A stretch of 64,000 nucleotides of DNA from an uncultured Prevotella sp. (GCA_902495455.1 CABUXJ010000001.1:1-64000); one strand, 5' to 3'. Positions 31,673-39,538 are shown, counted from the stretch's first letter. The notes: generated by a model from the letters alone, not told the origin. Program-made: numbers and translations.

Positions 31673-33007
31673 TTATCTCACTCTGAGCTTCTTTCCGGCC
31701 CGTATGTTGGAACCTTTGATGCCGTTGAGTTTCTTCAGTTTGGCCACAGTCGTGCCGTTCTTGCGTGCTATCTCCGACAAGGTCTGGCCGCTCCGGATGG
31801 TCACGGTCTTCGCTTTGGATGATCTGCGGCTATTTGTCGCTTTCCTGCTGCGTGATGACGACTTGCCTTTATATGTCGTCGCAACCGTCTTGTCTTCGTT
31901 GACTTCGACCACGGAGCGCTTGGATATCAACTGGTCGGACTTGTAGTTGTAGACGGCTTCCTCGTTGTCGATGAACTTTCCGACTTCTGTCTGCGGCAGA
32001 CGGACGGCCGACGGTTCTGTCGCGCCGGGCACGATGTCACGCCGATAGGCCGGATTGAGCGCCCGCAGTTGCTCGATGTCGATGTTGCAGACCTCCGCTA
32101 TCTGTTCGAGATGGACGTTGCGGTTGACGAGGACGGTGTCTGTCTTGGCCGGCAGACGTGTCGTCATCGGGCAGATGTTGTGCTCGCAGTAGTAGGTCAT
32201 GATGTAGTTGGCTGCGATGAAAGCCGGAACGTAGCCACGTGTCTCTTTCGGGAGATAGGGATAGATTTGCCAGTAGTCGCGTTCGCCGTTGGAACGGTGG
32301 ATTGCTTTGTTGATTTGTTCCGGCCCGCAGTTGTATGCTGCGATGACAAGATTCCAGTCGCCGAAGATCTTGTAGAGGTCGCTCAGATAGTGGGCGGCGG
32401 CATACGACGACTTGACGGGGTCGCGGCGCTCGTCGACGAGTGAGTTGACGTTGAGTCCGTACTGCTTGCCTGTGGCCAACATGAATTGCCACAGTCCTGT
32501 CGCTCCGACGCGTGAGACGGCTGTCGGGTTGAGCGCGGACTCGATGATGGGCAGGTATTTCAGTTCGAGAGGCAGACCGTAAGCCTCCAATGCCTCTTCA
32601 AATATAGGTATGTAGAAGTTTGATGCGCCCAGCATGTAGCTCACCGAGTGGCGCAAACGGCCGCTGTAACGGTCTATGAACTTCTGCACTACATCGTTGT
32701 ATGGCATTTCCATTACGGTCGGGATGCGGCCGAGGCGTTCGATGTAAACCTCTTTTTCAAACACGGGGTTGATGTCTTTCATCTGACAGTCGTCCGCCTC
32801 GTCCAGATAGTTCTTGGACATGTAGAGATTCATGAGGCTGTCCAGCTCATATCCCATCGCTTCGGGAAAGGCCACGACTTCTTCTATTCCTTTCTGGTCG
32901 GTCACGGTTATCTCGTCCGGTGTGACGTTGTCGTCCTGTGCCTGCATCGCGCAGTGACCGGAGAGGAGCATCGTGAGTGTCAATATTATCGTTTTGTTGT
33001 TCATCAT
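31673..33007 (-). CDS. membrane-bound lytic murein transglycosylase, MltD-like, with LysM
   Basis: A 444-residue exported lytic transglycosylase that cleaves the glycan strands of peptidoglycan. A signal peptide (MMNNKTIILTLTMLLSGHCA, cleavage after MQAQ) is followed by an SLT/goose-lysozyme-like domain around residues 85-250. That domain has catalytic Glu in LPIIESALNPTAVSRVGATG and the AYNCGPEQINKAI block. A degenerate LysM-like segment is near residue 295, and a clear C-terminal LysM (VTIRSGQTLSEIARKNGTT) ends at KKLRVR. A basic Ser/Arg/Lys linker precedes the LysM. Either of two adjacent ATGs (33007 or 33004) may start it. It is the fourth gene of the parA operon. Confidence 0.92.
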   Translation of the reverse strand: MMNNKTIILTLTMLLSGHCAMQAQDDNVTPDEITVTDQKGIEEVVAFPEAMGYELDSLMNLYMSKNYLDEADDCQMKDINPVFEKEVYIERLGRIPTVMEMPYNDVVQKFIDRYSGRLRHSVSYMLGASNFYIPIFEEALEAYGLPLELKYLPIIESALNPTAVSRVGATGLWQFMLATGKQYGLNVNSLVDERRDPVKSSYAAAHYLSDLYKIFGDWNLVIAAYNCGPEQINKAIHRSNGERDYWQIYPYLPKETRGYVPAFIAANYIMTYYCEHNICPMTTRLPAKTDTVLVNRNVHLEQIAEVCNIDIEQLRALNPAYRRDIVPGATEPSAVRLPQTEVGKFIDNEEAVYNYKSDQLISKRSVVEVNEDKTVATTYKGKSSSRSRKATNSRRSSKAKTVTIRSGQTLSEIARKNGTTVAKLKKLNGIKGSNIRAGKKLRVR

Positions 33008-33057
33008 TCGAGTGTAATATATAGTAATGTACAGGCGCCTGTGTACTTTCCGTCGGG

Positions 33058-33864
33058 TCAGAACACGAGGCTGCACTGCAGTCCGAGGGCTGCCGCATCG
33101 AGGCTGTTGCCCTGTTGCCAGCCGTTGATGACGGCCGGTTCGACTCTCAGACTGAGGTCTTTGGATATGTCAAACTGTGACAGTTCGGCGTCAACGTAGG
33201 CGTCGATGACCGATAGTGCGTAGACACCGATGAGGCAGAAGAAACTCAGGTCGCGCCAGCGGCGGTACTTGTCCTTGCGGCTTTTGAAGAGTTTCTTATA
33301 GCGTTCCTCGTTGGAAGCGTCTATCTTGCGTCCCAAATGGAGGAATGTGTTGTAGCTCTGCGTGGTCGGGTCGTCGTCCATGATGTCGAGATAGGCTTGC
33401 GAGTAGTCCTTGTACATCATGTTGTTCCAGTTCATCGCGTAGAGACACCCCATCATGCCGCCGTAGAAAATCGGCAGTTTCCAGTACTTGCGGTTGTATA
33501 TCTGTCCGGCTCCGGGCAACACCATAGCCAGCCATAAGGCCCGTTGCGGGTCCGGCTGCCATGTCGCCCAGTCGCGTGGGGCCTTTTGCTTCCTCTGCTT
33601 TACGTCCTTTGTGGCGATGCCGAGAGAGTCTGTCCCGGCTGTCGTGAGCGTGTCGATGGCGATGACGTCGGCCGTTGTGGCTGTCATGTCGGCTGTCGTG
33701 GCGGTCATGTCGGTTCGGATGATTGTGTCCATTGGCGCCACGTCATCCTGCGCCGTCATCCATGCCGTCCCGACGGTGAGCATCATCATCACCGTCAACA
33801 GACGCAACTTATGTATCGTACTTGCAGATTCCAACTTCTTCTTCAGACTTCGTCGTTCGTTCAT
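33058..33864 (-). CDS. DUF5683-like membrane protein, cotranscribed with parB
   Basis: A 268-residue protein with an N-terminal hydrophobic segment (about residues 20-37, an export signal or anchor). A Thr/Ala/Asp repeat, DMTATTADMTATTAD, follows near 52-66. The conserved core begins ALWLAMVLPGAGQIYNRKYW, with helices GGMMGCLYAMNW and DLSFFCLIGVYALSVIDAYV. That core is the hallmark of the Bacteroidota DUF5683 proteins encoded next to parB. Function unknown; the context suggests envelope growth or division. Its ATG overlaps the parB stop (ATGA at 33861-33864), so translation is coupled. The next gene begins 50 bp later. Confidence 0.88.
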   Translation of the reverse strand: MNERRSLKKKLESASTIHKLRLLTVMMMLTVGTAWMTAQDDVAPMDTIIRTDMTATTADMTATTADVIAIDTLTTAGTDSLGIATKDVKQRKQKAPRDWATWQPDPQRALWLAMVLPGAGQIYNRKYWKLPIFYGGMMGCLYAMNWNNMMYKDYSQAYLDIMDDDPTTQSYNTFLHLGRKIDASNEERYKKLFKSRKDKYRRWRDLSFFCLIGVYALSVIDAYVDAELSQFDISKDLSLRVEPAVINGWQQGNSLDAAALGLQCSLVF

Positions 33865-34790
33865 TGTCTGCCGCCCATGCTGTCGAGTGCGCGCATGATG
33901 TGCTCCAGTTCCTCCTCGTTGGCGAACGGGATGCTGATTTTTCCCTTGCCCTTGGGCGAGCATGTCATCTGCACCTTTGTCTTGAAGAGGTCTGACAGCC
34001 TGTTGCGCAGTGTCGCAAACTCTTCCGGCAGCTGCGCCTGCGCGGCAATCTTCTTCTTTGCCGTCTGCACGTCTTCGCCGCTTTTGAGCATGTTGACCAT
34101 CTCCTCGACCTTGCGGACGGAATATCCGTTCTTCTGTATCTCCTTGAAGAGGCGTATCTGGACGCTCGGACTGTCGATGGCGAGCAGTGCCCGGGCGTGG
34201 CCCATGTCTATCTCGCGGTTCTTCAGTGCCATCTGGACCTGTGCCGGGAGTTTGAGCAGACGCATGTAGTTGGTCACGGCGGCGCGGCTCTTGCCCACGC
34301 GTTCCGAAATCTTCTCCTGCGTCATGCCCGTCGTCTCTGACAGATGTTCGTAGGCGAGTGCTATCTCGATGGCGTTGAGGTCCTCGCGCTGTATGTTTTC
34401 GACGAGGGCCATTTCCATGACGTTCTCGTCCTGAACGGTGCGTATGTAGGCCGGTATGGCGGTCAGTCCGGCTATCTGTGACGCTCTCCAGCGTCGTTCG
34501 CCGGCGATGATCTGATAGCGCCCTTCGGCTGTCTGACGCAGTGTGACGGGCTGGATGATACCGATTTCGCGTATGCTTGCGGCCAGTTCGTGGAGCGCGT
34601 CTTCGTCAAATTCGCGTCGCGGCTGGTTGGGATTAGGTTCTATCTGCGCCACCGGTATCTCGCTGAGGTTTGACGATCCCTGCGTGCGCACCTCTCCGGT
34701 GTCTATCAGGGCGTCGAGTCCGCGTCCGTTTCCGATGTCGTCGAGCCCTCGTCCGAGCACGCTCTTATTGTATTTCTTGTGTACAGCCAT
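33861..34790 (-). CDS. parB: chromosome partitioning protein ParB
   Basis: A 309-residue centromere-binding CTPase. The N-terminal ParB/Srx domain has IEPNPNQPRREFDEDAL (about residues 50-66) and the CTP-site motif GERRWRASQIAG (about 116-127). Next is ENIQREDLNAIEIALAYEHL, then the central HTH (EKISERVGKSRAAVTNYMRL) and a C-terminal dimerisation segment. Length is typical. No parS-like TGTTTCACGTGAAACA-type palindrome was noticed in the window. Between it and parA lies a 185-bp inverted-repeat element at 34809-34993. Confidence 0.95.
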   Translation of the reverse strand: MAVHKKYNKSVLGRGLDDIGNGRGLDALIDTGEVRTQGSSNLSEIPVAQIEPNPNQPRREFDEDALHELAASIREIGIIQPVTLRQTAEGRYQIIAGERRWRASQIAGLTAIPAYIRTVQDENVMEMALVENIQREDLNAIEIALAYEHLSETTGMTQEKISERVGKSRAAVTNYMRLLKLPAQVQMALKNREIDMGHARALLAIDSPSVQIRLFKEIQKNGYSVRKVEEMVNMLKSGEDVQTAKKKIAAQAQLPEEFATLRNRLSDLFKTKVQMTCSPKGKGKISIPFANEEELEHIMRALDSMGGRQ

Positions 34791-34808
34791 ATTTTTTTTA
34801 ATTTTGAA

Positions 34809-34993
34809 TGGGGAGTGGTGAATGGTGAGTGGTGAATTGGTCGGCCTGCGGCCGATTGTGAGTTTTCAATTACGAGTTGCCATGTCTCTCATACACCGAT
34901 GTCGTCACGGAGTCTGACTCCGCCCGTTGCAATTCGTAATTGGAAAAGTCGTAATCGGTCGCAGACCGACCAATTCACCATTCACCACTCATC
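34809..34993. repeat. GAGTGGTGAATGG palindromic element between parA and parB
   Basis: Left arm GGGGAGTGGTGAATGGTGAG ... GGTCGGCCTGCGGCCGAT ... CAATTACGAGTTGC (34809-34880), right arm GCAATTCGTAATTGG ... TCGGTCGCAGACCGACC ... ATTCACCATTCACCACTC (34928-34991). The arms are imperfect over about 65 bp. The element starts 5 bp after the parA stop and ends 20 bp before the parB ATG. Its left end uses 7-8-bp near-tandem words, like the GAAGAGTGAAG and GAGGAGTGAG families. Confidence 0.88.
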
Positions 34994-34997
34994 AGTC

Positions 34998-35759
34998 CTA
35001 ATTCTTGTTTATTATCTCCTTCGCCAGTGCCAGATGGTTCTTGCTTCCCGTCGAGTCGGCGTCGTAGAGGATGACGGGCAGACCGTGGCTCGGGCTTTCG
35101 CTCAGCTTGACATTGCGCTGGATGACGGTCTTGAAGACCAGTTCCTGGAAGTGGCGCTTGACCTCGTCGTATATTTGGTTGGCCAGACGGAGACGCGAGT
35201 CGTACATCGTGAGCAGGAATCCCTCGATCTCCAGTCGCGTGTTGAGTTTGCTCTTGATGATTTTGATGGTGTTCAGCAGTTTGCTGATGCCTTCGAGAGC
35301 GAAATATTCGCATTGCACGGGGATGATGACCGAGTCGGCCGCTGTGAGCGAGTTGACCGTGATCAGGCCCAGCGAAGGGCTGCAGTCGATGAGGATGTAG
35401 TCATATTCGCTGCGTATCGGGTCGAGCAATCTCTTGAGCACGGTCTCGCGGTCGTTGAGGTTGAGCATCTCGATTTCGGCTCCGACGAGGTCGATGTGGC
35501 TTGGGATGATGTCCAGCCCGTCGATGTCGGTCGTGTAGATGGCGTCACGCACGTCGGCCTGGTCGATGATGCACTCGTAGAGTGAGCAGTCCACCTGCTT
35601 TATGTCGACGCCCAGTCCGCTCGAGGCGTTGGCCTGCGGGTCGGCGTCTACGACTAATACGTTTTTCTCCAGCGTGGCGAGCGAGGCCGCCAGGTTGATG
35701 GTGGTGGTGGTCTTACCTACACCGCCTTTCTGGTTTGCTAATGCGATTATTTTTCCCAT
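34998..35759 (-). CDS. parA: chromosome partitioning ATPase ParA
   Basis: A 253-residue deviant Walker-A ATPase (Soj type) that works with ParB in chromosome segregation. The signature KGGVGKTTTTINLAASLA lies at residues 11-28 of the chosen start, and VLVVDADPQANASSGLG (Walker A') near 35. DYILIDCSPSLGLITVNSL is the Walker B block. The ATG at 35759 gives the conserved MGKIIALANQKGG; a 20-residue upstream extension is unlikely because the family starts here. First gene of the operon parA-parB-DUF5683-mltD. The -7 box is at 35876-35884. Confidence 0.96.
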   Translation of the reverse strand: MGKIIALANQKGGVGKTTTTINLAASLATLEKNVLVVDADPQANASSGLGVDIKQVDCSLYECIIDQADVRDAIYTTDIDGLDIIPSHIDLVGAEIEMLNLNDRETVLKRLLDPIRSEYDYILIDCSPSLGLITVNSLTAADSVIIPVQCEYFALEGISKLLNTIKIIKSKLNTRLEIEGFLLTMYDSRLRLANQIYDEVKRHFQELVFKTVIQRNVKLSESPSHGLPVILYDADSTGSKNHLALAKEIINKN

Positions 35760-35875
35760 AACGATATTTACCGTCGTTTGTGATACCTGTTGGTTTGGGA
35801 TCGTAATGTCTGTGCCCATCCTGAAGGGCCCGTTTGTGTGACTCGCCGGTCAGGCGACAAAACTGCATCCGTGGT

Positions 35876-35884
35876 GCAAAGTTA
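35876..35884 (-). promoter_or_regulatory. parA: -7 box for the parA operon
   Basis: Reads TAACTTTGC on the minus strand, a TAnnTTTGC match, giving a leader of about 110 nt before the parA ATG. Confidence 0.65.
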
Positions 35885-36105
35885 CATAAATAATATGAAA
35901 AAACATGATTTGTGAACCTTTTTTAGTAATTGAAATGGACATAGAGGGTTCTAAGGGCATTAAGGTTTTTAAGGCCTTTAGGGTTATAAAGGCCTTTAGA
36001 GACAGGAGACTGTAAACATTATTGCTAAAAAAATCCGGACAAACGAAAATGTGAGTATTTTGACTCCGAATGGCCGGAAAATCACGTTCGCCAAGCGGCG
36101 GTCGT
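35885..36105. other. intergenic with decamer repeats, before the third 107-bp element
   Basis: No gene. 35946-36002 carries decamer words (TAAGGGCATT, AAGGTTTTT, AAGGCCTTT, AAAGGCCTTT) of the family seen around the MATE gene. AT-rich spacer follows. Confidence 0.6.
35946..36002. repeat. AAGGCCTTT-type decamer array, copy 3
   Basis: Five degenerate decamers (CTAAGGGCATT, AAGGTTTTTA, AAGGCCTTTA, GGGTTATAAAGG, CCTTTAGAG). Same family as the arrays at 1345 and 2896, but more diverged. Confidence 0.7.
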
Positions 36106-36212
36106 GCCGTGGCGGCCCCGCGAGGTTGCAACGGGGCCGCCGCGGGTCTGCAACGAGCGCCCCGTTGCACTCCAACGAGCACGCCGTTGCGACCCAGCGG
36201 GGCCGCCGCGGC
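36106..36212 (+). repeat. 107-bp palindromic element, copy 3 (family D)
   Basis: Outer arms GCCGTGGCGGCCCCGC and GCGGGGCCGCCGCGGC (with one bulge or mismatch), and inner modules GGTTGCAACGGGGCCGCC, CCCCGTTGCACTCC and CGCCGTTGCGACC. It is the most diverged copy: the arm starts GCCGTGG, not GCCGTAAGG, and the change is largely mirrored in the other arm. Confidence 0.85.
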
Positions 36213-36576
36213 AGCGAAAACTCTACGTTTTTGGCCCGAAAAAGCCGCTTTTCGGCCTCTAAAAATTGCACAAATCGTGATTTTGTGAGACAACCGTCTT
36301 TCTGTCAGTCGGTTACACTTGCACGCGCTATTTTGCGATATTTGCGACCGTCGGACACTTTCGTCGAAAAGAATGGCAAAATGAAGGCGTTTAGAGGGCT
36401 TTTTTAACACTTTTTGTCCGCTATTTTCTGATTTTTTTGTTTGCCCGTGTGGGGTCGCGACTTCATGTGCATCGTGTTCATCATGTGCGTTTTGATGCAC
36501 CCGCCAACAAGACATCTGTCTTTAATAACTCCTTATATTCTACCTCTCAAATTACCGAATACTCAGAAAAATGTGC
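36213..36576. other. non-coding stretch upstream of surE
   Basis: 3' flank of the 107-bp element (GTTTTTGGCCCGAAAAAGCC), then mixed-composition DNA up to the surE promoter. An open frame runs through from 36437 into surE, but it precedes the promoter and is not conserved-looking. Confidence 0.5.
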
Positions 36577-36585
36577 TATCTTTGT
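36577..36585 (+). promoter_or_regulatory. surE: -7 box for surE
   Basis: TATCTTTGT matches TAnnTTTG, about 26 nt before the ATG at 36611. Confidence 0.65.
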
Positions 36586-36610
36586 CGGTTGTAAATCAAA
36601 AACGGAACAA

Positions 36611-37381
36611 ATGGAAACGAAAAGACCTCTCATACTCATATCAAACGACGACGGCTACCACTCCAAAGGACTTCAGAGTCTCATCGAAATGGTCAGCCCG
36701 TTGGCCGACCTGCTCGTATGCGCTCCCGAGTCGGGACGTAGCGGTTTCTCCTGTGCGTTTTCTGCGGCCGACCCATTGCGCCTCAAACTGCGTCGCAGAC
36801 GTGAGGGCGTCGAGATATGGTCGTGCAGCGGTACACCGGTCGACTGCGTCAAGATAGCCCTCGACCAGCTCTGCAAGGACCGTTGGCCCGATATGGTCAT
36901 CGGCGGTATCAACCACGGCGACAATGCCTCCGTCAACAGCCACTACTCCGGAACGATGGGCGTGACGATGGAGGGGTGCATGAAGTATATTCCGTCGGTG
37001 GCGTTTTCGCTCTGCGACCATAGCGACGACGCCGATTTCGCCCCGCTCGCCTCGCTCGTGCGCTCAATCACGGAGCGTGTCCTTCGCGAGGGACTGCCCC
37101 GAGGGGTCTGCCTCAACGTCAATTTCCCGCTCGCCAAGGAGTTCCGCGGTGTGCGCATCTGCCGCATGGCACGCGGCACGTGGGGCAACGAGGTCGTCAG
37201 ATGCCACCATCCCCGTGGCTACGACTACTACTGGATGACGGGCGAATATACCAACGATGAGCCGGAAGCCGAGGACACCGACAACTGGGCGCTCAACCAC
37301 GGCTATGTGGCCATCACGCCGACTGAGGTCGACGTGACGAGCTATGAGATGATGGAACGGATGAAGGACTGGGAGTTCTGA
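36611..37381 (+). CDS. surE: 5'/3'-nucleotidase SurE
   Basis: A 256-residue metal-dependent phosphatase acting on nucleoside monophosphates. The metal site ISNDDGYHSKG has Asp13-Asp14. APESGRSGFSCAFS (about residues 38-52), SGTPVDCVKIAL (about 74-85) and IGGINHGDNASVNSHYSGT (about 97-116) are the other active-site blocks. Length is typical. ATG 36611 gives METKRPLILISNDDG, which fits family N-termini and the promoter at 36577. It lies 310 bp upstream of lpxB on the same strand, separated by repeats. A GAAGAG repeat starts directly after the stop. Confidence 0.95.
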   Translation: METKRPLILISNDDGYHSKGLQSLIEMVSPLADLLVCAPESGRSGFSCAFSAADPLRLKLRRRREGVEIWSCSGTPVDCVKIALDQLCKDRWPDMVIGGINHGDNASVNSHYSGTMGVTMEGCMKYIPSVAFSLCDHSDDADFAPLASLVRSITERVLREGLPRGVCLNVNFPLAKEFRGVRICRMARGTWGNEVVRCHHPRGYDYYWMTGEYTNDEPEAEDTDNWALNHGYVAITPTEVDVTSYEMMERMKDWEF

Positions 37382-37382
37382 A

Positions 37383-37413
37383 GTGAAGAGGGAAGAGTGA
37401 AGAGGGAAGAAGT
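37383..37413. repeat. GAAGAGGGAAGAGTGAAG short array after surE
   Basis: AGTGAAGAGGGAAGAG, TGAAGAGGGAAGAAG begin 1-2 nt after the surE stop. Related to the GAAGAGTGAAGAAC arms at 38943-39118. No opposite arm nearby, so it may be a truncated copy. Confidence 0.7.
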
Positions 37414-37446
37414 TGCTGCCGCCGTTCGCTCTGTGAATGAAGAGTT

Positions 37447-37602
37447 GTCATCCATCGTTTTTTCATCCCCCCGTAGGGAAATATTTTCGCTACGCTCAAC
37501 AACTCGTCTTGTATTTTGTCCGCACCGACATTAATTATTTATCCATAGGCGGACAAATACTAGAATATGTCCCTACGGGTGGATGAAAAACCGATGGATG
37601 AC
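37447..37602. repeat. TAGGGA/TCCCTA palindromic repeat, copy 2 (family C)
   Basis: Arms GTCATCCATCGTTTTTTCAT ... CCGTAGGGA (37447-37480) and TCCCTACGGGTGGATGAAAA ... GATGGATGAC (37569-37602). Inner words TTGTATTTTGTCCGC and GGCGGACAAATAC are shared with the copies at 16294 and 42222. Confidence 0.85.
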
Positions 37603-37691
37603 AGTATCGGATGAAACTGATGGAATGATCCTCGTTATGGAATGGACGTATATAATCGTTGTATAAACTGTGATTTTAAAAGTGTTGTGAT
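37603..37691. other. spacer before lpxB
   Basis: AT-rich spacer, with no clear -7 box and no gene. Confidence 0.4.
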
Positions 37692-38957
37692 ATGAAATAC
37701 TATCTTATAGCCGGTGAGGCCAGTGGCGACCTACACGCCTCGCGGCTCATGCAGTCGTTGAAGCAGCGTGACGCCGCGGCGGAATTCCGTTTTATCGGCG
37801 GCGACCTGATGGCGGCAGTTGGCGGCACGATGGTCCGCCACTATCGCGAATTGGCCTACATGGGCTTCGTCCCGGTGCTACTTCACCTGCCGACGATACT
37901 CAGCAATATGCGTCGCTGCAAGCAGGACATCGCCGACTGGCGGCCCGACGTGGTCATACTGGTGGACTACCCGGGATTCAATCTCAGCATAGCCCGATAT
38001 GTCAAGAGCCATACGGACATCCCCGTCTACTATTATATCGCGCCGAAGATATGGGCGTGGAAGGAATATCGCATAAAGAACATAAAGCGCGACGTCGACG
38101 AACTCTTTTCCATCCTGCCGTTTGAAGTCGAGTTCTTTGAAGGGAAACACGGCTATCCGATACATTATGTGGGCAATCCCACTGCGGATGAGGTAGGGGA
38201 GTATCTCTTATCGAGGAGTGAGGAGCGAGGAGTGAGGAGTGAGGAGTGTGGAGTGAGGAGTGAGGAGCGTGGAGTGAGGAGTGAGAATACTGACATAAAG
38301 AAAAGCGTGTCAGGCCAATCTCCCTCCTCCCTCCACACTCCTCCTTCCACGAAAAACTCCTCCACGAAAAACTCCTCCACGAAAAAAATCATTGCCCTCC
38401 TTGCCGGTTCGCGCCGTCAGGAGATAAAGGACAATCTGCCGGCCATGATAGAGGCCACCCGCGGGCTTGCCGGCGACTATCGGATTGTGCTTGCCGGTGC
38501 TCCGTCGATACCGCAGGAATACTATGAGCGTTTCGTTGCGGACACAGACGTAGAGGTCGTCTACAACCGGACCTATCCTCTGTTGGCCTCTGCCACGGCC
38601 GCACTTGTCACCAGCGGTACGGCCACGCTTGAGACGGCACTCTTCGGTGTGCCTCAAGTCGTGTGCTATGAGACACCTATTCCCAAGGTCATCGCCTTTC
38701 TGCGGCGCCATCTGCTGAAGGTCCGCTACATCTCGTTGGTCAATCTCATAGCCGATCGTGAGGTCGTCAAGGAGCTTGTGGCCGACACGTTCTCGGTGGA
38801 GAACATACGCCGTGAACTGTTGGCCATACTGCCGGGACAACCGGCCCGTGAGGAGATGATGCGCGGATATGACGACGTGCGCCGCCGTTTGGGCGACGAA
38901 AAAGCTCCGGATAATGCTGCGAGAATAATGATAAGGAAACTTTTAAATGAAGAATGA
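37692..38957 (+). CDS. lpxB: lipid-A-disaccharide synthase with an in-frame repeat insertion
   Basis: A 421-residue GT19 enzyme that joins UDP-2,3-diacylglucosamine and lipid X in lipid A synthesis at the inner membrane. Family blocks: AGEASGDLHASRLM near residue 7, DLMAAVGGTMVRHY, ILVDYPGFNLSIARY, YYIAPKIWAWKEYR (about 116-129), HYVGNPTADEV (about 157-167), then IALLAGSRRQEI and VTSGTATLETALFGVPQV. Residues 174 to about 232 are foreign: they follow GNPTADEVGEYLL, read SRSEERGVRSEECG..., and come from a GAGGAGTGAG repeat (38211-38386). Removing them gives about 365 residues, near the normal LpxB length. The junction is just before the conserved GSRRQEI motif. The stop codon lies in a second repeat (GAAGAATGA at 38949-38957). 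Confidence 0.93.
   Translation: MKYYLIAGEASGDLHASRLMQSLKQRDAAAEFRFIGGDLMAAVGGTMVRHYRELAYMGFVPVLLHLPTILSNMRRCKQDIADWRPDVVILVDYPGFNLSIARYVKSHTDIPVYYYIAPKIWAWKEYRIKNIKRDVDELFSILPFEVEFFEGKHGYPIHYVGNPTADEVGEYLLSRSEERGVRSEECGVRSEERGVRSENTDIKKSVSGQSPSSLHTPPSTKNSSTKNSSTKKIIALLAGSRRQEIKDNLPAMIEATRGLAGDYRIVLAGAPSIPQEYYERFVADTDVEVVYNRTYPLLASATAALVTSGTATLETALFGVPQVVCYETPIPKVIAFLRRHLLKVRYISLVNLIADREVVKELVADTFSVENIRRELLAILPGQPAREEMMRGYDDVRRRLGDEKAPDNAARIMIRKLLNEE
38211..38386. repeat. purine/pyrimidine-arm palindromic repeat inside lpxB (family A)
   Basis: A long purine arm (TCGAGGAGTGAGGAGCGAGG, then GAGTGAGGAGTGTGG units, to GAGTGAGAATAC) at 38211-38290. The pyrimidine arm (CTCCCTCCTCCCTCC, then ACTCCTCCACGAAAA repeated) runs from 38318 to 38386. 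Left terminus TCGAGGAG, right terminus CTCCTCCACGA. The purine arm is read as SRSEERGVRSEE, the same frame as in lpdA. Confidence 0.9.
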
Positions 38958-39118
38958 AGAGTGAAGAACGGTCTTTAAATGAAGAACGAAGAGTGAAGAA
39001 CGAAGAATTTGCTGCCGCCCTTCCAACGTTGCTTCAAAATGTCTGCAATGTGGGGAGGGCGGCAGCAAATTCTTCGTTCTTCACTCTTCGTTCTTCACTT
39101 AAAGACCGTTCTTCACTT
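38943..39118. repeat. GAAGAGTGAAGAACG inverted repeat between lpxB and the MerR gene
   Basis: Left arm TTTAAATGAAGAATGAAGAG ... ACGAAGAGTGAAGAACGAAG ... TTTGCTGCCGCCC (38943-39020), right arm its complement ending CGTTCTTCACTTAAATTA (39052-39121). The arms are about 70 bp and near-perfect in the inner part. The lpxB stop (TGA 38955-38957) falls in the left arm, and the MerR-gene stop (TAA on minus, 39117-39119) lies at the right end. So both convergent genes end in the repeat, which may act as a bidirectional terminator. Confidence 0.9.
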
Positions 39119-39467
39119 AAATTAGTCCTTCGATTTGTTTTTTCAGTGCGATGAGGTCTTCTTTGACCGCTGTGAGCCGTTCGAGAACATCGGCCGTGCG
39201 TTCGGCGCCGTTGCGGTTACTGTTGATAATCTTCTTTGCTGCGGCAAGTTTGAAGCCTCTGACCTTCACAAGATTGTGAATAAGCCTTATCTGCTCGATG
39301 TCCTTATCCGTATATTGGCGCACTTTGCTCGGACCGCTGGTCTTCGGTTTGAGATACGGAAACTCCTTCTCCCAATAGCGCAGGGTGCTCTCGTTGAGTT
39401 CAAACATGGTCGCCACCTCGCTGATGGAGTAATATAGTTTCAGATTTTTGTTGGTATTCAGCGCCAT
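39117..39467 (-). CDS. MerR family transcriptional regulator
   Basis: A 116-residue DNA-binding protein. It has a MerR-type winged HTH (YYSISEVATMFELNESTLRY, residues 12-31, then WEKEFPYLKPKTS) and a second part, RQYTDKDIEQIRLIHNLVKV, that leads to a helical dimerisation tail with no ligand-binding domain. It is a small MerR regulator common in Bacteroidota. Target unknown. It is divergent from alaS, with 113 bp of shared promoter DNA (boxes 39509-39517 and 39530-39538). Confidence 0.92.
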   Translation of the reverse strand: MALNTNKNLKLYYSISEVATMFELNESTLRYWEKEFPYLKPKTSGPSKVRQYTDKDIEQIRLIHNLVKVRGFKLAAAKKIINSNRNGAERTADVLERLTAVKEDLIALKKQIEGLI

Positions 39468-39508
39468 AATTATTAGCGGTTTTAGTCAAACAATGATAAA
39501 AAAGATTT

Positions 39509-39517
39509 GCAAATATA
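39509..39517 (-). promoter_or_regulatory. -7 box for the MerR gene
   Basis: Reads TATATTTGC on the minus strand, about 42 nt upstream of the ATG. Confidence 0.7.
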
Positions 39518-39529
39518 CCAAAAACGGCG

Positions 39530-39538
39530 TATCTTTGC
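39530..39538 (+). promoter_or_regulatory. alaS: -7 box for alaS
   Basis: TATCTTTGC, about 43 nt before the alaS ATG, back to back with the MerR-gene box 12 bp away. Confidence 0.72.

Noticed and set aside
34791..35000. parS centromere site between parA and parB
   Set aside because: The palindrome there is a dispersed-type repeat and does not match the parS consensus.
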